A stretch of 5,260 nucleotides of DNA from Lonsdalea quercina subsp. quercina (GTDB lineage Bacteria; Pseudomonadota; Gammaproteobacteria; Enterobacterales; Enterobacteriaceae): assembly GCF_000688655.1 (NCBI RefSeq), contig NZ_JIBO01000004.1, forward strand, positions 140,704 through 145,963, written 5' to 3'. A program made the translations under genes and the position numbers. The notes under the pieces were generated by a model, which worked only from the letters and a program-made list of their open reading frames with translations, was not told the DNA's origin and made no database searches. Shown in pieces: positions 1 to 5,118 of this stretch (positions are counted from its first letter, which is position 1; each line of letters begins with the position of its first letter).

Positions 1-117
1 CAGCTGAACGCCGATCTCACCGGTCAATGACCCCGTAGCCGCATGAGCTGCGCCAACAACAGACAAAGTCAGCGCAGTGCTCAGTAGGGAAAGAGCAAGA
101 GAACGTACTGTTTTCAT
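1..117 (-). CDS. Secreted protein, N-terminus only (possibly Csu/spore-coat-U-type fimbrial subunit)
   Basis: Only the first 39 codons lie in the window; the gene runs off the left edge. The ATG at 115-117 is preceded by GAGGAA (122-127) at good spacing, which fixes the start. The peptide begins MKTVRSLALSLL and has a basic n-region, a hydrophobic core and an AHA-A signal peptidase I site near residue 26, so the product is exported. The mature start, ATGSLTGEIGVQL, resembles the first beta strand of Csu-type/spore-coat-U fimbrial subunits. That family call rests on 13 residues and is tentative; the signal peptide is clear. It is separated from the bacteriocin relics by about 740 bp of non-coding DNA and is probably an unrelated host gene. 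Confidence 0.6.
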   Translation of the reverse strand, partial: MKTVRSLALSLLSTALTLSVVGAAHAATGSLTGEIGVQL

Positions 118-348
118 ATTATTCCTCAGTCATAGGTGACCACTTCTTTATATGTATCCTTATGACAAAGAGACATATATAGGTAGGGTAATTGAAATTT
201 ACAGCGCTTGTTATTAATAATGGCAAGCGATGATGGACGTTAATCAATTAAATGGCAGATTATTAATAACCATGGATTCATTATTGGCTGAATGAATTTA
301 CCCACTTCTCCTGTTTTATTTAGATATATTGACTTAAATTATAGGGGC

Positions 349-366
349 TTTGGCTCCTAAGCCAAA
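349..366. repeat. Short perfect hairpin
   Basis: TTTGGCT (349-355) and AGCCAAA (360-366) form a perfect 7-bp stem with a 4-nt loop. Only three further T residues follow on the plus strand, so it is a weak terminator candidate at best. Confidence 0.35.
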
Positions 367-687
367 TTTAGAAGATGATTAATTTTAATGTATCGTATAA
401 GTCTATTTTTTTGATTTTAGATGCTGGTTTTCTGGTTTTTTCTGGTTGAAAAAACTGGATTTAGGTGTGAAATTAGCGCTACAACTTCCTCCGATTGTTT
501 CTTGTTATGCGCGGGCTGGCGGCTTTCCTGCTCTGCATAGGGTGGGGGAATGTTATTTTATAAAGTATTGAGGTGGAAATAGTTAAGATAGTTCATTAAT
601 CAATATGCTTAGATAATGTGACGTTGATGCGTCTGGATGACTATAGGATACATTATCCTGTTCCCTCCATTATTTAATTCATGATGG

Positions 688-793
688 CTTGCGATATATC
701 AGTCAGTTAATAATGAAACGGTGTCAAAAGATACCTTAATTAAATAAGATGAGAGAGGTGACGAATTAATAATTGGCCTCAATGTATCGCAAG
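688..793. repeat. Spaced inverted repeat CTTGCGATA/TATCGCAAG
   Basis: CTTGCGATA at 688-696 is exactly inverted as TATCGCAAG at 785-793, with 88 bp between the arms. It could be paired protein sites or an old mobile-element trace; nothing in the spacer explains it. A 9-bp match in AT-rich DNA may also be chance. Confidence 0.3.
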
Positions 794-795
794 GT

Positions 796-875
796 CTATG
801 CCCGTTTTTTTCTCCGTTATGCCGGAAACTTTCCCTTGTTATTATGAAGATGTTTATTTAACTCGGAGGGCATAG
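796..875. repeat. Nested inverted repeat downstream of the immunity relic
   Basis: CTATGCCC (796-803) is inverted as GGGCATAG (868-875). TCCG (813-816) is inverted as CGGA (864-867) just inside it. One arm carries an extra G plus seven T residues (804-811). It lies just past, and slightly overlaps, the end of the decayed immunity gene on the minus strand. It could be a remnant of the bacteriocin operon terminator, but the loop is long for a classical one. Confidence 0.35.
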
Positions 876-1096
876 GGTTGCGCGCCACGTTCTTATTCTC
901 ACGCTCTCTTTACGGCAACGTCGTGGTGAGGTGTTGTGTGCATTGGTGGGGTAAAGTCCGGATCACGCAGTTCGAAGTGACGAACCCAAGCATAATGTTC
1001 ATCTTTAGTTGATGAATTCGCCCCCACAATATCCTTAACGAATTGAAGGAAATCATCCTGCGTATAGTCATTCAAGTTTTGATATATGGTTGTCAT
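858..1096 (-). pseudogene. Colicin-E-type immunity protein relic, frameshifted
   Basis: An intact member of this family (Colicin_Pyocin, Im2/Im9-like, about 85-92 residues) binds and blocks a cognate HNH DNase bacteriocin. From the ATG at 1094-1096 the frame gives the helix-I pattern LNDYTQDDFLQFVKDI and then the WVRHFEL equivalent of the family's LLEHF. It then leaves the family pattern and stops at 899. In the frame shifted by +2, family signature resumes near 970: GLYPTNAHNTSP aligns with the family's LIYYP....DDSP, then ESVRIRTWRA with EGV..IK.WRA, ending at TAA 858-860. One frameshift with small losses near 960-975 explains both halves. A strong GAGGGG lies upstream at about 1101-1108. 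The ATG overlaps the stop of the preceding DNase relic (ATGA). As it stands only the N-terminal half could be made, without the DNase-binding helix III region. Confidence 0.72.
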
Positions 1097-1331
1097 ATTC
1101 CCCTCTTGGAATGAATCATGCCAGGCAGTTTTTGCGTAACGATAAATATTTTATCCATGTCGTAAACAGCCCCTCCGTTAACGATACGTTCAATATGAAG
1201 AACCTACATACAGCTCTTTTCCCTAACTGCTCTGAAGGTATTGCATAGAGAGATCGCCCTTTTGCGATCAGGGCCTTGTTAGCTGGCACGAATTGCTCTA
1301 TTAGCTCGGGATTCTCAGCGACAACACGCAT
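1093..1331 (-). pseudogene. HNH DNase bacteriocin C-terminus relic (colicin E/S-pyocin type)
   Basis: The first frame, from 1331, reads VVAENPELIEQFVPANKALI, then an AKGRSLYAIPSEQLGKR segment. This matches the middle of the E-type DNase domain (colicin E9: SKDPELSKNLNPSNKSS, then KG....P..QQVGGR). After about 1203 the homology moves to the +2 frame: VLHIERIVNGGAVYDMDKI, then a tail ending PGMIHSKRGI and TGA at 1093-1095. This corresponds to E9 [20 protein letters not shown] and its HNH end. The active site is damaged: the tandem His is reduced to one, Asn of DMDN is Lys, and the first His of RHIDIH is Pro. An in-frame TAA directly precedes 1331, so roughly the first 60 residues of the DNase domain are missing. 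The stop overlaps the immunity relic start. The ATG at 1331 is not a meaningful start. Confidence 0.75.
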
Positions 1332-1898
1332 TTAATCGTTCAGAATACGCTGTTTTTGTATTTGAAATTCTTCGTCAGTCAAAATTCCGTCTTCTTTCAT
1401 TGCAGCCAATTTTTTGATTTTTTCTATTTTTTCATCAAAAGAAATCGATGATTCAGTAGGCTGCTGCGGCTTTTGTGATGGTTCTCTTTGGTTATTACGG
1501 GTTTCGTTTATCAAGTTTGTAAAAGGGATAACAGATGCTTTCATTACGTTTTTTATAGTGTAATTCTGGCCGCTAGTAGAAATGAGAATTTCACCTAGAA
1601 GTATTCCTGTCTTTCCTCCCACACTGACGATATTACTTAGGTTGACATCGATCTGCTTAACCCCATAGAGCATGCCTTTATCTAAAAATATGACACGCTT
1701 ATTTGTCAGCGTAATTAACCATGTGTTGCCATCCATTATTCCAGTTGCTACCGCTAAAGGTGTTTCACCTTCGCTTAGTATTTCAGGAAGATGGAAAAAC
1801 TCTTTCTTGGTAGCGAACGGCACATCCGATACGACAGAGCTCAGTCGTTTCATTTCTGCTTTCAGCTGTTCTTTTGATGCTGTTTTGTAGTCAATCAT
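1332..1898 (-). CDS. PH-domain (YokE-like/bPH) protein with C-terminal SHOCT domain, prophage cargo
   Basis: A 188-residue soluble protein with no signal peptide or membrane segment. Residues about 35-135 look like a bacterial PH fold of the YokE-like type: the stretch ILSEGETPLAVATG, then WLITLTNKRVIFLDKGMLYG followed by short beta strands. A Q/P/S-rich linker (about 136-152) leads to a charged SHOCT module: KIKKLAAMKEDGILTDEEF near residues 156-174. SHOCT domains are short oligomerisation or targeting modules; the substrate is unknown. AAGGA at 1905-1909 abuts an earlier ATG (1902-1904) but stands 6 nt from the ATG at 1896-1898, which I take as the start. The gene begins 13 nt after the cI stop, so it is probably co-transcribed from the lysogenic promoter. 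In phage 186 the integrase follows cI; here this gene does. Inferred role: lysogenic conversion, for instance superinfection exclusion; not proven. Confidence 0.75.
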   Translation of the reverse strand: MIDYKTASKEQLKAEMKRLSSVVSDVPFATKKEFFHLPEILSEGETPLAVATGIMDGNTWLITLTNKRVIFLDKGMLYGVKQIDVNLSNIVSVGGKTGILLGEILISTSGQNYTIKNVMKASVIPFTNLINETRNNQREPSQKPQQPTESSISFDEKIEKIKKLAAMKEDGILTDEEFQIQKQRILND

Positions 1899-1904
1899 TT
1901 TCAT

Positions 1905-1909
1905 TCCTT
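1905..1909 (-). promoter_or_regulatory. Ribosome binding site deciding the PH-SHOCT start
   Basis: The minus strand reads AAGGA-ATGAAA-ATG. The first ATG touches the Shine-Dalgarno and is too close for efficient initiation, while the second is at 6-nt spacing. This supports the shorter 188-residue product. Confidence 0.55.
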
Positions 1910-1911
1910 GA

Positions 1912-2493
1912 TTATTTTATGGTTAATGCAACTCTGCCAAGAATGTTTATATCTTCGATTAAGCAATTGAAAGAAACCCCAACGCCGCTGACGCGTACTT
2001 TTTTAACAGGTATACGCGTCAATATGCGGATACTTGCTTTACCTTCGATCTTTACCAGCCAGGTATCGTCATAAATTTCCGGGAAGTGCTGCTCAATGAT
2101 GTATTGAGAATCGCCTTCAATTACGCAAGCGGGTTTGGTCGGCAGCAGGTTACCGCGTAAAAAAGAGGCTTTATCAAACATGTAAACACCCGCCTCATAA
2201 AGCTGGCCGTCGACAATTTTTTGCCGTGGTATCTCAAGAAGATTTGATTCTGTTTGGTCGAGCTTTTCACCCTTTCCGGTTACACGCCATTCAAGGCTTG
2301 CACCTGTCTCCGCCATACACCTCACCACTCTATCTGCAGGAAATCCACCGCGTTTGTAACGGCCTGAAAGGCTACTGGCTGCCGTGCCAAGATGCTCAAC
2401 AAGCATCATCTTTGAGGTAAAGCCATACGCAGTGATCACCCTGTCTAGAATGGGGCCACTTTCCAAGCTAAGGCCAAAGGTGGTTTTTTGCAT
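1912..2493 (-). CDS. cI: Phage 186-type CI repressor (Phage_CI_repr family)
   Basis: A 193-residue lysogeny repressor that should bind operators between itself and the divergent cox-like gene. The N-terminal helix-turn-helix domain (about 14-76) reads ILDRVITAYGFTSKMMLVEH, then AASSLSGRYKRG and ETGASLEWRVTGKGE. It is closely parallel to 186 CI (LDRICEAYGFSQKIQLANHF, SSSLSNRYTRG, ETGANLQWLLTGEGE). The C-terminal oligomerisation domain keeps DTWLVKIEGKASIRILTRIP and a terminal DINILGRV, like the DIKTLGRV segment of 186 CI, and the length matches (186 CI is about 192 residues). I chose ATG 2491-2493; upstream GTG and TTG codons are in frame but align less well and lack a better ribosome site. 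In 186 this repressor is relieved by the Tum antirepressor rather than by LexA-like cleavage; no tum gene is in the window. The frame is intact, so it may still be expressed. Confidence 0.87.
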   Translation of the reverse strand: MQKTTFGLSLESGPILDRVITAYGFTSKMMLVEHLGTAASSLSGRYKRGGFPADRVVRCMAETGASLEWRVTGKGEKLDQTESNLLEIPRQKIVDGQLYEAGVYMFDKASFLRGNLLPTKPACVIEGDSQYIIEQHFPEIYDDTWLVKIEGKASIRILTRIPVKKVRVSGVGVSFNCLIEDINILGRVALTIK

Positions 2494-2628
2494 CACGAAT
2501 CCCAATATCGAATTAACAAATTAATTTATTGAAAATCAGTAAAATACAAAATGGCCTTTCTCCTGTTTTCGTGATGTACCAATTATTGCCCCACGTTGCC
2601 GTGTGGGTGCTGAACGAGAGTTTGCCTT
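2494..2628. promoter_or_regulatory. Divergent cI/cox control region
   Basis: This AT-rich 135-bp gap separates the leftward cI gene from the rightward cox-like gene, the place of the lysogenic and early promoters and CI operators in P2/186-like phages. A minus-strand TTGTAT/TAAATT pair near 2524-2550 is a weak candidate for the cI promoter. An imperfect hairpin, CCCCACG (2589-2595) with CGTGTGGG (2600-2607), lies upstream of the cox ATG and could be an operator or translational element. Box assignments are uncertain; the region call rests on gene context. Confidence 0.45.
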
Positions 2629-2849
2629 ATGTGTCCTAACATTACAATTATCTTCCCTGAGCCGTACCTGCCGTTAGATGAGTACTGCCGCCGCACTGGA
2701 ATCAACAAAGAAACCGCTTGAAACCTGATTGAGTATGGAAAATTGCTCATCAACCGAAGGGTAAACAGAAGAAAGGCTTGGTAGAAGTGAACATGGCCGC
2801 TCTTACTGTGATGTCATTAAGCGAATGCAGCATTTCGCTTAATGCGTAA
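2629..2849 (+). pseudogene. cox: P2-like Cox/excisionase-type regulator relic
   Basis: From ATG 2629-2631 the plus strand encodes MCPNITIIFPEPYLPLDEYC, then RRTGINKETA, a MerR/Cox-like winged-helix start. A TGA at 2719-2721 interrupts it where an Arg or Trp codon is expected. Reading continues NLIEYGKLLINRR. A one-base loss near 2760 then moves the rest to another frame: KQKKGLVEVNMAALTVMSLS, ending SLNA and TAA at 2847-2849. Restoring one base gives a 73-residue protein, in the size range of phage Cox proteins, with the typical small-basic-turn plus VNMAAL ending. In intact P2-like phages Cox represses the lysogenic promoter and acts in excision. Its divergent placement next to a 186-type cI supports the call. 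The two lesions make it non-functional. Confidence 0.62.
2815..2844. repeat. Strong hairpin at the 3' end of the cox relic
   Basis: CATTAAGCGAA (2815-2825) and TTCGCTTAATG (2834-2844) form a perfect 11-bp stem with an 8-nt loop that can pair further. It overlaps the last codons of the cox relic. No U tract follows on either strand, so it is not a standard intrinsic terminator. It could be a protein site or simply a coding palindrome. Confidence 0.5.
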
Positions 2850-2873
2850 ATAATCCTGTAGTCCCTCCGTTTT

Positions 2874-3713
2874 TTAGTACCACCGCCAGTGAGGATCTCC
2901 GGCCAATGTTTGCCTCGCATAGATAACGGGTGGCATATCACCCAGTGAGCTATGCGGGCGTTCTTCGTTATATTCTGTGCGCCAGTCTTCTGTTAGCACG
3001 CGGACTTCTGACAGTGTTCTGAACAGATACCTATCGAGTATTTCTGTTCGTAGCGTTTTGTTAAATCGCTCAATAAATCCATTCTGCATCGGCCTGCCTG
3101 GCTGAATAAAATCGAGTTTCACACCATGTCATTCTGCCCATTCGGCTAAAGCAACGGCAGTGAGTTCTGGCCCATTGTCACTTCGTATAAAAGCCGGGTA
3201 GCCTCGTTCTGCGCTTAATCGTTCCAGAATACGCACAACACGATGAGCCGGTATATTTAAATCAACGTCGATGGCCAGCGCTTCCCGATTAAAGTCATCA
3301 ATGACGTTAAATAACCTGAATCGCCGCCCGTCGATCAAGGCATCACTCATAAAATCAACTGACCAACAGTGGTTCATTTTAGGCGGAAAAACCAACGGTT
3401 GTGGATGCCTGTTAGGTAGGCGTTTTTTTCCTTTGCGTCGAAAATTGAGTTTTAATAGACAGTAGATAAGGTAAACCTGTTTTGCATTTCACGGTAATCC
3501 TGCTTGGCGTAACTTATTGAACATTAGTCCAAAGCCATAGGCCGGATACTGATGCGCCAATTTTTGTAGTGCCTCGACCACCGGCAGATCCCGTGTCGTG
3601 TTCGGGCGGTAATGCAACAGACTTCGACTAATACCGATAATGCGGCACCCACGTCGCTCACTGGCCTGATGTTCCGTCATGACATAACGCACCAGCTCAC
3701 GCTTTTCAGGCAC
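2874..3713 (-). pseudogene. IS3-family transposase OrfB, two nonsense mutations
   Basis: OrfB is the catalytic half of the OrfAB transposase. The frame runs from about 3726 through the GTG at 3711-3713 to TAA 2874-2876, broken by TGA at 3489-3491 and TGA at 3129-3131 with no frame change. Homology reads through both. Before the first is YGFGLMFNKLRQAG, the N-terminal region. Between them are the first catalytic Asp (CWSVDF, codon 3354-3356) and the second (RSDNGPE, codon 3177-3179). After the second is the Glu (NGFIERFN, codon 3069-3071). The last Asp and Glu are 35 residues apart when the stop is counted as a residue, the exact DD(35)E spacing. The C-terminus has YNEERPHSSLGDMPP. The first stop probably replaced Trp (TGG), the second possibly Arg (CGA). 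No functional transposase can be made. Confidence 0.88.
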
Positions 3714-3981
3714 CGCTAGAGTTTTTTGCTACAACATCCTTAAGAATTACATGATCTAAGCTGAGGGATGCATACATTTGCTTTAATCGGCGATTCTCTT
3801 CTTCCAGCTCTTTCATTCGTTTAATATCGGAGGACACCATGCCGCCGTATTTGGCTTTCCAGTTATAATAGCTGGCTTCCGACACACCGTTTTCGCGGCA
3901 AACATCCTTCACGTGTCGACCCCCTTCAACCTCTTTCAGAACCCGCAGGATCTGAGTTTCAGTGAAACGCGCTTTCTTCAT
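3706..3981 (-). CDS. IS3-family OrfA (DNA-binding half), altered C-terminus
   Basis: A 91-residue protein starting at ATG 3979-3981 behind GGAGG at 6-nt spacing. Residues about 5-48 form the IS3 helix-turn-helix (RFTETQILRVLKEVEGGRHV, then VCRENGVSEASYYNWKAKYG), which recognises the terminal repeats. Residues about 56-85 form a leucine-zipper-like helix (ELEEENRRLKQMYASL). The end reads VVAKNSSGA. Related OrfA proteins usually end KKL directly at the frameshift site. A seventh A in the tract would give VAKKL and a stop here, so the present tail looks like the result of a one-base loss. OrfA alone may still be made and could act as an inhibitor, but it cannot transpose the element. Confidence 0.85.
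   Translation of the reverse strand: MKKARFTETQILRVLKEVEGGRHVKDVCRENGVSEASYYNWKAKYGGMVSSDIKRMKELEEENRRLKQMYASLSLDHVILKDVVAKNSSGA
3721..3727 (-). other. Damaged frameshift site in the IS (A6C)
   Basis: The minus strand reads A-AAA-AAC in the orfA frame. A -1 slip here leads straight to TAG, because OrfB lies in the other alternative frame (+1). One extra A (A7) would restore both an orfA ending KKL-stop and a -1 path into the OrfB frame (KKTLAVPEKRE). I infer a slippage deletion of one A. Confidence 0.6.
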
Positions 3982-4021
3982 GATGAGCCTCCATTGGTTG
4001 TATTTTAGCCAGAGAACTCTA

Positions 4022-4684
4022 TTACGCGGTAAGACTAAATTCAGGGGGGATTACAATTGTCTCCTCTGTGCCGTCCGGGATTGGGTGTACCAGGATGGTC
4101 GGTTGATCGATAGGGGCGACCGGCGTTTCTGTCTGCGATAGTGGCTCAGAGCCCTCCGGATTGGCGGGCGTCCAGGTAATTTTGGGGCCGTCGACGCCCG
4201 GTGCGGGCGTAAATTCATAGCGGCTTTGCTCGGGTTTCCACACCATATTCGCGACGCGCACACCTTCGTACGGCGTGCCTTCGCCGGTATGTACGCCGTA
4301 GACCTGCATATTGCCGTGAATGTCGTGACGCCAGAAAAAACGCACGCGGGTCGTAGCGGTTTCTCCTGCCCAGCCTTTCTGCCGTAGTGTGTCTTCCAGC
4401 CAGTGCTCATCACGTCCCGGAACCTTGTCGCTCCCTTCGCCAACGGCTGGGCTGTACAACGCGGAAAACAGCACACCGAGTAAAGGCACCGTAGTTGATG
4501 CCGCCAGTGTGCCTTCAGTCAATGTCACTTGCCCCCAAACCTGTGTCATCGTGGTGACGGCGGCTCGGGTTGCCACCGTATTTCCGGCAGACATCGCAGC
4601 GACGGGGACTGCTGCGGCGGCAACTGGCGTGATGGCTGATTTAGCCAATGGCGTCGGCGTGACTGCTATTTCCTTTGAGGACAT
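4022..4684 (-). pseudogene. Truncated S-type pyocin/bacteriocin, translocation domain without killing domain
   Basis: A 220-residue frame matching the Pyocin_S domain family, used by S-type bacteriocins to carry the toxin into target cells. It has an Ala/Thr-rich N-terminus (17-65) and a hydrophobic stretch (66-80). The conserved core (about 112-178) contains TTRVRFFW, QVYGVHTGEGTPYEGVRV, RYEFTPAPGVDGPKITWTP and NPEGSE, then the family motif PIDQPTILVHPIPDGTEE. The DNase domain that should follow is absent: TAA falls at 4022-4024, right at the IS edge. Receptor-binding sequence is also absent. No ribosome site precedes ATG 4682-4684, and the frame stays open upstream to TAG 4766-4768 without another start codon, so the 5' end may be lost too. 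It is more G+C-rich than its neighbours. It is probably the front part of the bacteriocin whose end is the relic at 1093-1331. Confidence 0.72.
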
Positions 4685-4796
4685 CAGGTAATAAAGCGTT
4701 TTATACCAGGGCTCCGAGCCAGTGAGTTTACACTTTTTGGCGCTGTGATATCTTGTCTGGGGTGACTACCAACATATAAAGTCTTAGGGTGTATGG

Positions 4797-4820
4797 GGGC
4801 CGACAGTGATTTGTCAGCCC
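4797..4820 (-). terminator. Stem-loop after the immunity gene, possible terminator
   Basis: On the minus strand GGGCTGACA and TGTCGGCCC pair over 9 bp (one G-U) around a 6-nt loop, starting 7 nt past the immunity stop. The position fits the end of a bacteriocin-immunity operon, but no U tract follows. It may work poorly, protect the 3' end, or not be a terminator. Confidence 0.4.
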
Positions 4821-4827
4821 TACATGA

Positions 4828-5106
4828 TCATTTTGAGTCTTTAAATAACGGAAGGCCTTGCGACTTTCGCCACCTCTTTATCTCGTTGATCACGCCTTCA
4901 GGTGAGTCATCTCGATCATCGGGTGGGTTGAAAATTAGACCGTTACCTTCTGGGTGCTCGACAATTTTGTCGAAGTGAGAAACTAATTTCTCTATGTGAT
5001 TTTTTAATTCTTTACCTTTCAGATTTTTAGGGTTTTCAAAAAACTCTTTCAAAAAATCGATGAATTCATTCTCTGTATAATCGTTAATATTTTCTTTGAG
5101 TTTCAT
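4828..5106 (-). CDS. Colicin-E/S-pyocin DNase immunity protein (Im family)
   Basis: An intact 92-residue cytoplasmic immunity protein that should bind and neutralise the HNH DNase encoded just upstream. It follows the Im2/Im9 pattern throughout: helix I INDYTENEFIDFLKEFF, helix II ending VSHFDKIVEHPEG, helix III RDDSPEGVINEIKRWR, and C-terminal GLPLFK. Length is normal (Im9 has 86). The acidic binding face (E50, D63, D64, D66, D67) is kept. The family's YY hot spot before the Pro is F59-N60 here, so the second Tyr is replaced by Asn, which may tune specificity. The start is 12 nt after the DNase stop; the ribosome site is weak (GAG about 10 nt upstream), consistent with translational coupling. 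This immunity gene is distinct in sequence from the relic at 858-1096. Confidence 0.95.
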   Translation of the reverse strand: MKLKENINDYTENEFIDFLKEFFENPKNLKGKELKNHIEKLVSHFDKIVEHPEGNGLIFNPPDDRDDSPEGVINEIKRWRKSQGLPLFKDSK

Positions 5107-5118
5107 TTGTTTCTACTC

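Larger units (their letters stand above)
118..857. other. Long AT-rich intergenic region, no convincing gene
   Basis: About 740 bp with stops in all frames and no reading frame with a plausible ribosome site and protein-like composition. It holds several short inverted repeats (349-366, 688-793, 796-875) and a T7 run at 805-811. It must contain the promoter of the leftward secreted-protein gene, but I cannot pick -35/-10 boxes with confidence. No tRNA-like cloverleaf or CRISPR-like repeat was seen. It could be decayed coding DNA, since it directly follows two pseudogenes, but no protein homology was recognised. Confidence 0.5.
2857..4021 (-). mobile_element. Decayed IS3-family element (IS407-like), approximate ends
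   Basis: A two-frame IS3-type layout: orfA with a helix-turn-helix and leucine zipper, then orfB with a DDE integrase core. It is transcribed leftward and is about 1.16 kb long. Family assignment rests on the OrfA pattern and the OrfB motifs. The ends are estimated. A TG at 2857-2858 (inward TGTAGTCCC) suits the 5'-TG end of IS3 elements. The other end is placed near 4019-4021 because the bacteriocin frame lies beyond it. I found only weak similarity between the two ends and no flanking duplication. The flanks belong to different genes (phage versus bacteriocin), so this is not a simple insertion in either. Confidence 0.75.

Noticed and set aside
329..357. TTGACT at 329-334 as a plus-strand promoter
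   Set aside because: No acceptable -10 box at 16-18 bp spacing and no gene downstream on that strand.
507..563. 18-codon hydrophobic plus-strand frame (MRGLAAFLLCIGWGNVIL)
   Set aside because: It looks like a small membrane peptide, but no ribosome site precedes it and no partner gene is near, so chance is more likely.
1116..1331. 71-codon minus-strand frame as a real small gene
   Set aside because: Its first part is DNase homology and its tail is out-of-frame sequence; the DNase match continues in another frame, so it is a pseudogene piece.
2815..2844. Hairpin as the IS terminal structure or an intrinsic terminator
   Set aside because: It lies inside the cox relic's last codons, outside the likely IS end, and has no U tract.
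4051..4476. 141-codon minus-strand frame within the pyocin fragment
   Set aside because: Arg/Pro-rich shadow frame of a G+C-rich gene; the 220-codon frame carries clear Pyocin_S motifs.
4389..4691. 100-codon plus-strand frame opposite the pyocin fragment
   Set aside because: Antisense shadow in G+C-rich DNA without a recognised domain or ribosome site.
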